A DNA stretch of 64,000 nt from an uncultured Arthrobacter sp. (GTDB lineage: Bacteria > Actinomycetota > Actinomycetes > Actinomycetales > Micrococcaceae). Both the position numbers and the translations under genes were made by a program. Under the pieces are notes generated by a model, which was not told where the DNA came from, searched no databases, and saw only the letters and a program-made list of their open reading frames with translations. The DNA lies in the NCBI RefSeq assembly GCF_947493765.1, contig NZ_CANLSZ010000004.1, forward strand, positions 112,461 to 176,460. The letters are read 5' to 3'. This document shows positions 41,460-51,279 of this stretch, in pieces. Numbering within the stretch: the stretch's first letter is position 1; every line of letters begins with the position of its first letter.

Positions 41460-42650
41460 CTAGCGGACACGCACCCCGGCTCGCCAGACGGCGTGCACGA
41501 GCGGCATCCCGGGACGGTAGGCCAGATGCGTCGCCGACGGCGCGTCCAGCACCTGCAGGTCGGCCCGGTGCCCCACGGCCAGGGACCCGACGGCCCGGCG
41601 TCCGTCGACGTCCTCACCGGTGTGCCGGCGGAGGGCGAGGGCACCCCCGTAGGTGGCTGCGCGCACCGCCTCGTTCACGGTCAGTCCCATCTGCAACACC
41701 GCCGTGGCCACGCAGAAGCCCATGGAACTCGTGAAGGACGTGCCCGGATTGCAGTTGCTGGCGAGCGCGAGCTGCGCTCCCGCCTCGAGCAGTCGGCGCG
41801 CCGGGGGGAAGGGCTGGCGCGTGGAGAGATCGCACGCCGGCAGGCACGTGGCGACGGTGCCGGTCCTCCCGCCCGACCACGATCCTGCGAGCGCGTCGAC
41901 GTCGGCGTCGGAGAGGTGGTTAACGTGATCCACGCTGGCCGCCCCGTACTCCACGGCCAGGCGCGTGCCGGCTCCCGGTCCGAGCTGGTTGCCGTGGACC
42001 CGCAGGCCCAGGCCGGCCGCCGCGCAGGCCTCGAGGACCCGCCGTGATTGCTCCGGGGTGAAGGCGCCCGTCTCGCAGAACACATCGGCCCAGCGGACGT
42101 AGGGCCGCACGGCGTCGAGCATGGGCCCGCAGACGAGATCGGTGTATTCGTCGGCGTCCCAGCCTGCCGATACGAGGTGCGCCCCGAGGAAGGTGACCTC
42201 GTCGGCGACGCCGGCGGCGAGGCGCGCGCTGCGTGCCTCGTGCCCGACGTCGAGGCCGTAGCCCGTCTTCGTCTCGAGGTAGGTGGTCCCGCCTGCGGTG
42301 GCCTCCTCGACGCGGCCCAGCAGGAGCCGGGTGAGCTCGTCGTCCGTGGCGGCGCGGGTCGCCTCGACGGTGACGGAGATCCCGCCGGCGGCGTAGGACT
42401 CCCCCGCCATGCGGGCCTCGAACTCCGCCGTCCGGTCGCCGGCGAAGACGAGGTGCGTGTGGCTGTCCACCCACCCGGGCAGACCGGCCCGCCCGCCCGC
42501 GTCGAAGGACTGATCCGCGGCCGGCGCTTTCGCCGCGGGGCCGATCCAGCTGATCCGCTCGCCCTCGAGGACCACGGCGGCGTCACGGAGGACACGGTGC
42601 TCGGCGTCCTGTGTCAGGAGCTCGCCGAGGTTGGTGATGAGCAGTGACAT
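41460..42650 (-). CDS. hutI: Imidazolonepropionase
   Basis: Hydrolyses 4-imidazolone-5-propanoate to N-formimidoyl-L-glutamate, third step of histidine degradation. The 396-residue amidohydrolase has the metal motif [15 protein letters not shown] near residue 58, substrate segments [17 protein letters not shown], the zinc His of VHGNQLGP and [11 protein letters not shown], and the Asp region [17 protein letters not shown]. Start overlaps the hutF stop by one base, so it is translationally coupled. It is the last gene of the hut operon. Confidence 0.95.
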   Translation of the reverse strand: MSLLITNLGELLTQDAEHRVLRDAAVVLEGERISWIGPAAKAPAADQSFDAGGRAGLPGWVDSHTHLVFAGDRTAEFEARMAGESYAAGGISVTVEATRAATDDELTRLLLGRVEEATAGGTTYLETKTGYGLDVGHEARSARLAAGVADEVTFLGAHLVSAGWDADEYTDLVCGPMLDAVRPYVRWADVFCETGAFTPEQSRRVLEACAAAGLGLRVHGNQLGPGAGTRLAVEYGAASVDHVNHLSDADVDALAGSWSGGRTGTVATCLPACDLSTRQPFPPARRLLEAGAQLALASNCNPGTSFTSSMGFCVATAVLQMGLTVNEAVRAATYGGALALRRHTGEDVDGRRAVGSLAVGHRADLQVLDAPSATHLAYRPGMPLVHAVWRAGVRVR

Positions 42651-44110
42651 CAGTGGTGCTCCCTCGTGGGGGTGTCGGCAGCGGACCGGTGGGTGCGGTC
42701 GCGGACGGCGGCGTCCAGCCGGGCGATCGCGGCGGCCAGCAGCGCGGCCGGCTCGCCGAGCGCGGCGTGGACACCGTCCCGGGCCGCGAGGACTCCCCCG
42801 ACGACGACGGCCCGCACGTCCTGCGCCGTCGCCGTGTAGGCGAGCTGCTCCCGGGTGGACCCGGCGGTGCGCGTGGTGTGCGGATCGACGGCCATGAGAT
42901 CGGCGACCGAGCCGGGACGGATGCCCGCCCCGCGGCGTCCCTGTGCCCTCGCGCCGCCGGACGACGCGATGTCGAGCAGGGTCTCCGGGTCGAAGTGGCC
43001 GCGCGTGCCGGTGCGGAGCCGTTCCCCGTGCTCGAGGGCCCGCATCTCCAGCCAGGGGTCGACGACGGCGTGCTGGTCGGTGCCGAGGGCGAGCGTCGCC
43101 CCGGCCAGGCGGAACGGGCCGGCCGGGCCGAGGCCGTCGGCGAGGTCCGCCTCGGTGGTGGGACACAGGACGACGCCGGCGCGGGCGTTCCCGAGGAGAC
43201 CGATGTCCTGACCGGTGACGTGCGTGGCGTGCACCGCAGAGAGGCGCTCGTGGACGAGTCCGTGGCGGTGGAGCAGGCCGGTGGGTGTCAGACCGGTCGC
43301 CGCGAGGCAGTCCTCGTTCTCCGCGGGTTGCTCGGAGAGGTGGATGTGGAGCGGCAGGCCTTCCGGCAGGTGGCGCGCGATCACGGCGAGATCCCGCTCG
43401 GGGACGGCGCGGACCGAGTGCAGTGCTGCACCGACCGAGACCAGGTGCTCCGGGTACAGCGCGGCGACGGTGGCGCGCAGCGCGCCGAGCCGCTCGAGCC
43501 AGCGCTCGGCCGTGCCGTCGGAGAAGCGGCGCTGACCGTCCTCGAGCGGCTGCCCGAAGCCGCCGGCGAGATAGCACGTGTCCAGCACCGTGAGCCGGAT
43601 GCCCGCCCGCACGGCCGCGCGGGCGAGGGCGAGTTCCATGGCGTGGGGTCCGCCGGTCCCCTCGCCGTACGGCGTGCCGTCCGCGAGGTGGTGGACGTAG
43701 TGGAACTCGGCAACGCTCGTGAAGCCCGCCGCGACCATCTCGGCGTAGACGGCGGTGGCGAGCTCCTCGTAGAGCTCCGGGGTCAGTGCTCCCGCTGCGG
43801 CGTACATGGTCTCCCGCCACGTCCAGAAGGTCCCGCCACGATCATGGGTCCGGCCGCGCAGGGCACGGTGGAAGGCGTGGGAGTGGGCGTTGGCCGCCGC
43901 GGGGAAGACGACCCCGTGGAGGACCACGTCGCCCTCCTGCGCCGGGACGCCCGGCAGCACACTGCTCACACACCCCTCGGCGTCGACCCCGACCCGCACG
44001 GCAGCTCCGATGCCCTCCGCACCGAGCCAGGCGTACTCGCACCAGACCGCCCGGCCCTCCGGGCCGGACTCCTCCGACCCTCCCGCCGGACCGATCACCT
44101 GCTGCGTCAC
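42650..44110 (-). CDS. hutF: Formimidoylglutamate deiminase
   Basis: Converts N-formimidoyl-glutamate to N-formyl-glutamate plus ammonia. The 486-residue amidohydrolase-superfamily protein has the metal-binding pair [16 protein letters not shown] near residue 75, [28 protein letters not shown] and [15 protein letters not shown], then [15 protein letters not shown] with the metal Asp. These are the hallmarks of HutF. GTG start overlaps the M20 hydrolase stop (GTGA). Presence of HutF means the five-step hut pathway, not the HutG-formimidase shortcut. Confidence 0.93.
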   Translation of the reverse strand: MTQQVIGPAGGSEESGPEGRAVWCEYAWLGAEGIGAAVRVGVDAEGCVSSVLPGVPAQEGDVVLHGVVFPAAANAHSHAFHRALRGRTHDRGGTFWTWRETMYAAAGALTPELYEELATAVYAEMVAAGFTSVAEFHYVHHLADGTPYGEGTGGPHAMELALARAAVRAGIRLTVLDTCYLAGGFGQPLEDGQRRFSDGTAERWLERLGALRATVAALYPEHLVSVGAALHSVRAVPERDLAVIARHLPEGLPLHIHLSEQPAENEDCLAATGLTPTGLLHRHGLVHERLSAVHATHVTGQDIGLLGNARAGVVLCPTTEADLADGLGPAGPFRLAGATLALGTDQHAVVDPWLEMRALEHGERLRTGTRGHFDPETLLDIASSGGARAQGRRGAGIRPGSVADLMAVDPHTTRTAGSTREQLAYTATAQDVRAVVVGGVLAARDGVHAALGEPAALLAAAIARLDAAVRDRTHRSAADTPTREHH

Positions 44111-45330
44111 AGCAGCTCCTCGAGCACGTCCGCGAGCGCGTGCGCCCCGGCGTCGGCGTCGCCGCGCTCCACGAACTCCTCGGGGGAATGGCTGATGCCG
44201 GTCGGATTGCGGACGAAGAGCATCGCCGTCGGGGCGACGGCCCCGAGGATCCCGGCGTCGTGCCCGGCGCCCGTGGGCAGTGTGGGGGCTCCCGGGAAGG
44301 AGCGCGCCAGGGCGTCGCCGAGGGTGCGCTGCAGGGCGCCGTCGAAGTGCACGGTGCCGCTGTGCGACTCCTCGGTCAGCGTGGCGCGGCAGCCCTCGAA
44401 GGCGCAGATCTTCTGGGCCTGGCCGTGGACCCGCTCGATCAGGGACGCCGTGACGGCGTCGTCCTCGTGGCGGATGTCGAGCCACAGGTCCACGCGGGAG
44501 GCGATGACGTTCGTCCCACCCGGGACCGGCTGGAGCCGGCCCACGGTGGCCCGGGCGCCCTCCTGCTCCGCAGCGATCCCCCGGGCCGCGAGGACCACCT
44601 GTGCCGCCGCGACCATGGGGTCGGCTCGATCGGCCATGAGCGTGGTGCCGGCGTGATTGCCCTGGCCGGTGATGGACAGGCGCCAGCGGCCGTGACCCAG
44701 CATGGTGGAGCCGATGGCCACCGCTGCATCCAGATCGATCAGTCCTCGGCCCTGTTCCACGTGGAGTTCCACGAAGTCGCCGATGCGCCCGATCGCCTCC
44801 TCGTCCCGGCCGAGATGGGCGGGGTCGATCCCGGCGGCGCGGGAGGCCTCGGCGAAGGTGGTGCCGTCGGCGTCCTTGAGGGAGCGTGCACGGTCGGCAT
44901 CGAGGGTCCCGGTGAGCAGGCGGGAGCCGAGGCAGGACACGCCGAAGCGCGAGCCCTCCTCCTCCGGGAAGACGGCGATCGCCAGCGCGCGGCGCGGCTC
45001 GACCCCGCGCTCGCGTAGCAGATCCAGCGCCACCAGCGCCGAGGCCACCCCGAGCGGTCCGTCGAAGGCACCGCCCCCGGGCACCGAGTCGAGGTGGCTG
45101 CCCGTGACGAGGGCCCCCTCGCGCGTGCCGGTCGCATCCCACCAGGCCCACAGGATCCCGTTGCGGTCGGTCTCCACGGCCAGGCCCCGGCGGCCGGCCT
45201 CGGCCTGGAACCACTCGCGCAGGGTCGCCTCCGCCGGTGTGTGGACGCTGCGGGAGTAGCCGCCGCGGGCCGGGTCACGCCCGACGTCGTCGATGGTGTC
45301 GAGCAGTGAGCTGACGGTGGTGGTCGGCAT
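44107..45330 (-). CDS. M20-family amidohydrolase (allantoate/N-carbamoyl type), likely N-formylglutamate step
   Basis: A 407-residue zinc amidohydrolase of the AllC/HyuC branch of M20. GSHLDSVPGGGAFDGPLG holds the first metal ligands (His, Asp), FPEEEGSRFG the base Glu pair, and FVELHVEQGRGLI a further ligand; GAGHDAGILG and ISHSPEEFVERGD are near the C-terminus. Family members cleave allantoate or N-carbamoyl amino acids. Here it is between hutU and hutF and coupled to hutF. As no HutG homologue is present, it may hydrolyse N-formyl-L-glutamate to glutamate and formate. This role is inferred. Confidence 0.82.
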   Translation of the reverse strand: MPTTTVSSLLDTIDDVGRDPARGGYSRSVHTPAEATLREWFQAEAGRRGLAVETDRNGILWAWWDATGTREGALVTGSHLDSVPGGGAFDGPLGVASALVALDLLRERGVEPRRALAIAVFPEEEGSRFGVSCLGSRLLTGTLDADRARSLKDADGTTFAEASRAAGIDPAHLGRDEEAIGRIGDFVELHVEQGRGLIDLDAAVAIGSTMLGHGRWRLSITGQGNHAGTTLMADRADPMVAAAQVVLAARGIAAEQEGARATVGRLQPVPGGTNVIASRVDLWLDIRHEDDAVTASLIERVHGQAQKICAFEGCRATLTEESHSGTVHFDGALQRTLGDALARSFPGAPTLPTGAGHDAGILGAVAPTAMLFVRNPTGISHSPEEFVERGDADAGAHALADVLEELL

Positions 45331-45400
45331 CCGGTTATGCTCCGATCAGGAGAAAGGCGACAGGGGTGTTGGGAGAAGGGGTACGGACCCGGTGGCCGGC

Positions 45401-47098
45401 TCAGCCCTCGTCCATGGGGATCCGGACACCACGCTCCGCGGCGACCGCGGCGGCCTCTGGATACCCGGCGTCGACGTGACGGATCACGCCCATGCCGGGA
45501 TCGTTGGTCAGGACGGCCTCGAGCTTCGCCGCGGCGAGCTCGGTGCCGTCGGCGACACAGACCTGACCGGCGTGGATGGACCGGCCGATGCCCACACCGC
45601 CGCCGTGGTGGATCGACACCCAGGTGGCCCCGGACGAGGCGGCGGTCAGGGCGTTCAGCAGCGGCCAGTCGGCGACGGCGTCGGAGCCGTCGGCCATCGA
45701 CTCCGTCTCCCGGTAGGGCGAGGCGACGGACCCCGAATCGAGGTGGTCCCGTCCGATCACGAGCGGAGCCGACACCCTGCCCTCCGCGACGAGGCGGTTG
45801 AGGAGCAGCCCGGCCTTCGCACGGTCGCCGTAGCCCAGCCAGCAGATCCGGGCGGGAAGACCCTCGAACTCGACGTGCTCGGCGGCGGCGTCGAGCCAGC
45901 GGTGCAGGTGCGCATTGTCGGGGAAGAGCTCCTTCAGTGCGGCGTCGGTGACGCGGATGTCCTCCGGGTCACCGGACAGGGCCACCCAGCGGAAGGGGCC
46001 CAGACCCTCGCAGAACAGGGGCCGGATGTAGGCCGGGACGAACCCCGGGAAGTCGAACGCCCGCGTGAAGCCGCCCTGCCGGGCCTCGTCGCGGATGGAG
46101 TTGCCGTAGTCGAAGACCTCGGCCCCGGCGTCCTGGAAGCCCACCATGGCCTCGACCTGGACCGCCATGGACTCCTGCGCCTTCTTGGTGAAGCCGATCG
46201 GATCCGCCGTGGCCTCGTCGTCCCACTGGTCGGGGGTGTACTCCACGGGCAGGTAGCTCAGCGGATCGTGCGCGCTGGTCTGGTCGGTGACGATGTCGAT
46301 GGTGAACTCCCCGGCGCGGTGGCGCCGCAGCAGCGCGGGGAAGACGTCCGCGGCGTTGCCCACGTAGCCCACGGAGAGGGCCCGCCGCTCGCTCTTCGCC
46401 GCCAGCACCTTCCGCATCGCGGTCTCGAGGTCCGTCTCCACCTCGTCGAGATAGCGCTTGCCGGCGCGACGCCGCAGCCGCTCCTCGGAGACGTCGATGA
46501 TCAGGCACGCACCGCCGTTGAGGGTCACGGCCAGCGGCTGGGCCCCACCCATGCCGCCGCAGCCCCCCGTGAGCGTCAGCGTGCCGGCGAGGGTGCCGCC
46601 GTCGTCGGCGAACAGCTTGCGGCCGATCGCGCCGAAGGTCTCGTAGGTCCCCTGGAGGATGCCCTGCGTGCCGATGTAGATCCAGGACCCGGCGGTCATC
46701 TGCCCGTACATCATGAGCCCCTCCGCCTCCAGCCTCCTGAACTCGGGCCACGTGGCCCAGTCGCCCACCAGGTTCGAGTTCGCGATCAGCACGCGCGGCG
46801 CCCAGCGATTGGTGGTGAAGACCCCCACGGGCTTGCCGGACTGGATCAGCAGCGTCTCGTCGTCCTCCAGCGTCTCCAGCGTCCGCGTGATCGCGTCGAA
46901 GGCCTCCCACGAGCGGGCGGCCCGCCCCGTGCCCCCGTAGACCACGAGGTCCTCGGGGCGTTCGGCGACCTCGGGGTCGAGGTTGTTCATCAGCATGCGC
47001 AGCGGTGCCTCGGTCTGCCAGGACCTGGCGGAGAGTTCCGTGCCGCGCGCTGCGCGGATGGTGCGCGTGGGGTCGTGCTGGGTGAATGACTGGCTCAT
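45401..47098 (-). CDS. hutU: Urocanate hydratase
   Basis: Adds water to urocanate to form imidazolonepropionate, using tightly bound NAD+. The 565-residue length is normal. Typical segments: [20 protein letters not shown] at the N-terminus, [19 protein letters not shown] in the Rossmann part, [32 protein letters not shown], and [19 protein letters not shown] near the C-terminus. Its ATG overlaps the stop of the IclR gene by four bases, which couples the regulator and enzyme genes. Confidence 0.97.
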   Translation of the reverse strand: MSQSFTQHDPTRTIRAARGTELSARSWQTEAPLRMLMNNLDPEVAERPEDLVVYGGTGRAARSWEAFDAITRTLETLEDDETLLIQSGKPVGVFTTNRWAPRVLIANSNLVGDWATWPEFRRLEAEGLMMYGQMTAGSWIYIGTQGILQGTYETFGAIGRKLFADDGGTLAGTLTLTGGCGGMGGAQPLAVTLNGGACLIIDVSEERLRRRAGKRYLDEVETDLETAMRKVLAAKSERRALSVGYVGNAADVFPALLRRHRAGEFTIDIVTDQTSAHDPLSYLPVEYTPDQWDDEATADPIGFTKKAQESMAVQVEAMVGFQDAGAEVFDYGNSIRDEARQGGFTRAFDFPGFVPAYIRPLFCEGLGPFRWVALSGDPEDIRVTDAALKELFPDNAHLHRWLDAAAEHVEFEGLPARICWLGYGDRAKAGLLLNRLVAEGRVSAPLVIGRDHLDSGSVASPYRETESMADGSDAVADWPLLNALTAASSGATWVSIHHGGGVGIGRSIHAGQVCVADGTELAAAKLEAVLTNDPGMGVIRHVDAGYPEAAAVAAERGVRIPMDEG

Positions 47099-47838
47099 GC
47101 GATGTCCTCCTTGGCGGCGGTGCCGCCGGTCGCTGGGTACTCCCGGTCCGTCTGACGTGTGATGCTCCGGTGCTCCGGTGGTCCGGATGCTCCCCCCAGG
47201 ACGGTCGATGCCTCGGCTCCGACCCGCCGTCCGATCCTCGCCACGAGGTCCGGGGTAACCCGGTAGGACGGGGCGATGACGGAGATGACGGCGACGACGC
47301 GCGTGCCCCCGCCGTGGCCGACCGTGACGGGGGCTGCGATGGCCGTGACATCCGCCTGCAGGCCGTTCCGTACGGCGACGAAACCCTCGGCCGGCAGCTC
47401 ACCGCGGAGGACCGCCCCGACGGCGGTCCCCTCGAGCGGGATGCTCCTGCCCACCCAGCTCGCGTGGCGGACGGAGTGGGTGCCCTCGCGCATCGCCAGG
47501 TACACGGCGGCGCCGTCGTGCGACGGGACGCTCAGGTAGGCCGACTCGCCGGTCAGCTCGACCAGCCGGTCCAGTGCGGGCCCTGCCAGGGACACGAGCG
47601 ATTCGTGGCCCAGTGCCTGTGCGCCGAGCTGCACCACGCGGAGTCCGGGGCGGTACCCTCCCTCGGCGTCGCGGCGCACGAAGCCGGTGCCCTCGAGGGT
47701 GCGCAGGAGCCTCAGCGCCGTCGACGCCGAGAGCTCGGCCTGCCGCGCGGCATCGGTGAGCGAGAGCGAGCCGGCGTCGCAGACTGCTCCGAGCAGCACG
47801 AGAGCGCGCTCCACGGTGCGGGTCGAGGATTCAGCCAC
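47095..47838 (-). CDS. IclR-family regulator of the hut locus
   Basis: A 247-residue protein: winged helix-turn-helix ([21 protein letters not shown], residues about 15-60) and an IclR ligand-binding domain with [19 protein letters not shown] and [16 protein letters not shown], and the C-terminal [15 protein letters not shown]. It heads the operon hutU-M20-hutF-hutI and is divergent from hutH, so it is the obvious hut regulator, probably with urocanate or a later intermediate as ligand. GTG at 47838 was chosen with AAGGA upstream. Confidence 0.9.
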   Translation of the reverse strand: MAESSTRTVERALVLLGAVCDAGSLSLTDAARQAELSASTALRLLRTLEGTGFVRRDAEGGYRPGLRVVQLGAQALGHESLVSLAGPALDRLVELTGESAYLSVPSHDGAAVYLAMREGTHSVRHASWVGRSIPLEGTAVGAVLRGELPAEGFVAVRNGLQADVTAIAAPVTVGHGGGTRVVAVISVIAPSYRVTPDLVARIGRRVGAEASTVLGGASGPPEHRSITRQTDREYPATGGTAAKEDIA

Positions 47839-47864
47839 AGCGACGTCCTTGCTTTCAGGTTCTC

Positions 47865-47905
47865 CATGTATTTCACTTATTGAAACTTGATTTTCATTCA
47901 ATGGC
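47865..47905. promoter_or_regulatory. AT-rich operator candidate between iclR and hutH
   Basis: This AT-rich island in a GC-rich region contains TTTCA-N5-TGAAA (47871-47885), TGAAA-N6-TTTCA (47881-47896) and TTGAA..TTCAA (47880-47901), nested inverted repeats sharing half-sites. It is 27 bases upstream of the iclR start and 36 upstream of hutH, well placed to repress both. Confidence 0.55.
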
Positions 47906-47940
47906 AAGAGCGGCTCCGACCGCGGGAATAGAGGCTCAGA

Positions 47941-49551
47941 GTGCACCAGCAGACCGTGATCGTGGGACCGCATCCGCTGTCCCCCTCCGACGTCGTCGCC
48001 GTGGCCCGGGGCGGCGTGGCCGTCGAGCTGGCGGCCGAGGCGGTGGAGGCCATGACCGTCTCGCGCGCGGTCATCGACGCCCTCGTGGACGACGGCACGC
48101 CGCACTACGGCGTCTCCACCGGATTCGGGGCCCTGGCGACCAGGAGCATCCCGCTGCACCAGCGCAGCCAGCTCCAGCGCAGCCTCATCCGCAGCCACGC
48201 AGCGTCCTCCGGCGCGGCCGTGGACCGCGAGGTGGTGCGCGGGCTGATGCTGGGGCGGCTGTCCACACTGGCCACCGGCCGGACCGGCGTGCGGCCGCTC
48301 GTGGCCCGGGCTTATGCGGACCTGCTCAATGCCGGGATCACGCCCGAGATCGGCGAGTACGGTTCACTCGGCTGCTCCGGTGATCTCGCCCCGCTCTCCC
48401 ACGTGGCCCTGGCCCTCATGGGCGAGGGCCACGTGCGGGACCGGTCAGGTGCCCGCGTGCCTGCGGCGGAGGCCCTCGCCGCGGCCGGCATCACGCCCGT
48501 GGAGCTCCGCGAGAAGGAGGGCCTGGCGCTCATCAACGGCACCGACGGGATGCTGGGGATGCTGATCCTGGCCTCGGCCGATCTGCACCGCCTGCTGGAC
48601 ACCGCGGATCTGGCAGCCGCCATGAGCGTCGAGGGGCTGCTGGGCACCGACGCCGTCTTCGCGGCGGACCTCCACGCCCTGCGCCCCCATCCCGGGCAGG
48701 TCACCTCCGCGGCGACCATCCGCGCACTGCTCGAGGGGTCACCGCTGATCGCGGAGCAGCTCACCTCGGAGACGGGCCGGCACCGCTTCACGCGCGTCCA
48801 GGACGCCTACTCGCTGCGCTGCGCACCGCAGGTCCACGGGGCCGCCCGCGCCACCCTCGCACACGCCGAGTCCGTGGCAGCCGTCGAACTCTCCTCCGCG
48901 ATCGACAACCCGGTCGTCACCCCCGACGGCCGCATCGAGTCCAACGGCAACTTCCACGGCGCCCCGATCGGCTACGTCCTGGACTTCCTCGCCATCGCCG
49001 TCGCCGATGTGGCCTCGATGAGCGAGCGCCGCACCGACCGCTTCCTCGACCGGGCCCGCAGCCACGGGCTGAACGCCTTCCTCGCCGACGACCCGGGTGT
49101 GGATTCGGGGCACATGATCGCCCAGTACACGCAGGCCGGGATCGTCTCGGAGCTGAAGCGGCTCGCACATCCGGCCTCGGTGGACTCGATCCCGTCCTCC
49201 GCGATGCAGGAGGACCACGTGTCCATGGGATGGGCCGCGGGCCTGAAGCTCCGCCGGTCGCTCGACGGGCTCACGCGCGTCCTCGCCATCGAGATCCTCA
49301 CCGCGGCGCGGGCGCTGGACATGCGCGACGGCGGCGCGGTCGGGGAGGCCGGGGGCACCGGCGGGATGCGCAGCTCCGTCCCGATCACCGCGGCACGGAC
49401 GAGGCTCCGCGAGGACGTCGAGGGGCCCGGGACGGATCGCTACCTGGCGCCGGAGATCGAGGCGGCACGCCTCCTCGTGGACGACGGCTCACTGCTCGCG
49501 GCGGCTCTCGGGGCCCTCCCGTCCGTGCCGGGACAGCGGGTGCCCGGCTGA
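47941..49551 (+). CDS. hutH: Histidine ammonia-lyase
   Basis: Deaminates histidine to urocanate, first step of the pathway. The 536-residue protein has the MIO-forming region GSLGCSGDLAPLSH; the prosthetic group forms from Cys145-Ser146-Gly147, where most bacteria have Ala-Ser-Gly. The Cys variant is usual in actinobacteria. Further signatures: FGALATRSIPLHQR (Tyr/Phe loop), QDAYSLRCAPQVHGA, and SSAIDNPVV. GTG start with AGAGG upstream. Divergent from the iclR-hutU operon and set off by the AT-rich operator region. Confidence 0.96.
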   Translation: MHQQTVIVGPHPLSPSDVVAVARGGVAVELAAEAVEAMTVSRAVIDALVDDGTPHYGVSTGFGALATRSIPLHQRSQLQRSLIRSHAASSGAAVDREVVRGLMLGRLSTLATGRTGVRPLVARAYADLLNAGITPEIGEYGSLGCSGDLAPLSHVALALMGEGHVRDRSGARVPAAEALAAAGITPVELREKEGLALINGTDGMLGMLILASADLHRLLDTADLAAAMSVEGLLGTDAVFAADLHALRPHPGQVTSAATIRALLEGSPLIAEQLTSETGRHRFTRVQDAYSLRCAPQVHGAARATLAHAESVAAVELSSAIDNPVVTPDGRIESNGNFHGAPIGYVLDFLAIAVADVASMSERRTDRFLDRARSHGLNAFLADDPGVDSGHMIAQYTQAGIVSELKRLAHPASVDSIPSSAMQEDHVSMGWAAGLKLRRSLDGLTRVLAIEILTAARALDMRDGGAVGEAGGTGGMRSSVPITAARTRLREDVEGPGTDRYLAPEIEAARLLVDDGSLLAAALGALPSVPGQRVPG

Positions 49552-49587
49552 CCGCGCAGGCTGCACGGACCCGCCCAGCGCCGCGGC

Positions 49588-50781
49588 TCAGGTGACCGGC
49601 AGCGGACCCGCGGCGCGTCCGGTCATGCGGTCGAGCAGTTCCATGCCCGGCTCGGCGAGCCTGGCCAGGACGGGGCCGATCACGGCCATGAGCAGCACGT
49701 AGGTGGTGGCCAGGGCCGCGAGGTCCGGCACCACGGCACCCGAGGCGACGGCGAGCCCGGCGATGACGATCGAGAACTCTCCGCGTGCCACGAGCGCCGT
49801 ACCGGCACGCGCCCGGCCCATGCGCCCGATACCCTGCCGTCCTGCCGCCCACCAGCCGGTCATGATCTTCGTGATCGACGTCGCCAGCGCCAGCAGCAGC
49901 GCGAAGCCGAGGACCGGCGGGATGGTCGACGGGTCCGTGTTCAGACCGAAGACCACGAAGAAGATCGCGGCGAAGAGGTCCCGCAGGGGTTCGAGGACCC
50001 GCGCGGCGTTCTCCGCCGTCGCGCCCGAGATGGCGATGCCGAGGAGGAAGGCACCCACCGCCGCCGAGACCTGGAGCGCCGAGGCGATACCGGCCACGAG
50101 GAGGGCGGCGCCGATGAGCGTCAGGAGGAAGACCTCGCGGTCCTTGCTGTCGACCACCGCTGACACGGCGTTGCCCCAGCGCAGGGCGATGACGAGCACG
50201 AGCGTCACCACGAGGAGGGAGATCCCCACGGTCCCGAGCCCGCCGGCGAAGCTCAGCCCGGCGAGGACGGCCGTCAGGACGGGCAGGTAGACGGCCATGG
50301 CGAGATCCTCGAAGACGAGGATGGCCAGGACCGTGGGGGTCTCGCGGTTGCCGAGCCTCCCGAGGTCGCCGATGACCTTCGCGGCGATACCGGAGGACGA
50401 GATGTAGGTGACGCCGCCCATCACCAGGGCGCCCACGGGACCCCAGCCCAGGATCACGGCCACCAGCGCACCCGGCGTGAAGTTCAGCACCAGGTCCACG
50501 ACTCCGGCCATCCACGACTGCCGCAGCCCGGTGACGAGTTCCTTGGCCGTGTACTCCAGGCCGAGCATGAGCAGGAGCAGGACCACGCCGATCTCGCTGC
50601 CCACCTGGCTGAAGGTGAGGACGCCCTCCAGCTCGATGAACCCGCCGCGCCCGAAGAACAGACCGCCGAGCAGGTAGAGCGGGATGGGAGAGAGCCCGAT
50701 CCGGCCTGCGAGCCGCCCCAGGATACCGAGGGACAGGAGGATTGCGCCGAGTTCGATCAGCGTCAGGGCGGTCGAGTGCAC
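49588..50781 (-). CDS. Kef-type cation:proton antiporter (CPA2)
   Basis: A 397-residue membrane protein with about 12 helices of the CPA2 family (Na+/H+ exchanger domain PF00999). The start LIELGAILLSLGILGRLAGR and the ion-binding region GVTYISSSGIAAKVIGDLGR with FEDLAMA (Asp in the middle) are diagnostic. It lacks a cytosolic RCK domain, which is provided by the preceding TrkA-C gene. Together they probably export K+ or Na+ in exchange for protons. The GTG start is 6 bases after that gene's stop. Confidence 0.9.
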   Translation of the reverse strand: MHSTALTLIELGAILLSLGILGRLAGRIGLSPIPLYLLGGLFFGRGGFIELEGVLTFSQVGSEIGVVLLLLMLGLEYTAKELVTGLRQSWMAGVVDLVLNFTPGALVAVILGWGPVGALVMGGVTYISSSGIAAKVIGDLGRLGNRETPTVLAILVFEDLAMAVYLPVLTAVLAGLSFAGGLGTVGISLLVVTLVLVIALRWGNAVSAVVDSKDREVFLLTLIGAALLVAGIASALQVSAAVGAFLLGIAISGATAENAARVLEPLRDLFAAIFFVVFGLNTDPSTIPPVLGFALLLALATSITKIMTGWWAAGRQGIGRMGRARAGTALVARGEFSIVIAGLAVASGAVVPDLAALATTYVLLMAVIGPVLARLAEPGMELLDRMTGRAAGPLPVT

Positions 50782-50787
50782 GGGTCC

Positions 50788-51270
50788 TCAGCCGTTACGC
50801 AGGATGTCCGCCGCAGAGTCGAGGCCCTCGGACGTGCCGACCACCACCAGCAGGTCGCCGGCGGCGAGGACGAAATCGGGCGAGGGAGAGGCCTGGACCT
50901 GCCCGGAGCGCAGGACCGCGACGAGCGAGGCCCCGGAGCGGGTACGCATGCCCGTCTCCCCGAGGGTCCGGTTCTCGAAGGGGGAGCCACGCTCGACGAG
51001 GATCTGGCGCGTGGAGATACCGGGGAGGTCGCGGTGCTCCTCCGTCAGCTGCGCGACGAGCTGGCGCGAGCCGAGCAGGTTGCCGAGGGTCGCTCCCTCG
51101 TCCGCGGTCAGCGGGATCGACGCGATGCAGGCGTCGGGGTCGTTGGCCTTCGAGATGATCAGATCGAGCTCGCCGTCGCGCTGCGAGACGATGCCCACCC
51201 TGCGGCCGGAGCCGGTGACGATCTCGCGCCGCACGCCGATGCCCGGGAGCCGGGTTTCGATGACGTTCAT
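50788..51270 (-). CDS. TrkA-C domain regulatory subunit of the antiporter
   Basis: A 160-residue cytosolic protein, KhtT-like. The C-terminal half is a TrkA-C/RCK-C domain: LGETGMRTRSGASLVAVLR, then SPSPDFVLAAGDLLVVVGT. The N-terminal ~75 residues (MNVIETRLPGIGVRREIV) match the usual N-domain of KhtT partners of CPA2 antiporters. It probably gates the antiporter in response to a nucleotide or c-di-AMP. It starts 9 bases after the CDF stop; TAGGAT 6 bases upstream includes the stop codon, and AGGA might act as ribosome site instead. Confidence 0.87.
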   Translation of the reverse strand: MNVIETRLPGIGVRREIVTGSGRRVGIVSQRDGELDLIISKANDPDACIASIPLTADEGATLGNLLGSRQLVAQLTEEHRDLPGISTRQILVERGSPFENRTLGETGMRTRSGASLVAVLRSGQVQASPSPDFVLAAGDLLVVVGTSEGLDSAADILRNG

Positions 51271-51279
51271 GCACCCATC

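Noticed and set aside
44107..45330. Annotation as allantoate amidohydrolase of purine degradation
   Set aside because: No other purine-degradation gene is near, and it is inside the hut operon with overlapping neighbours; kept as M20 amidohydrolase with a hut role inferred.
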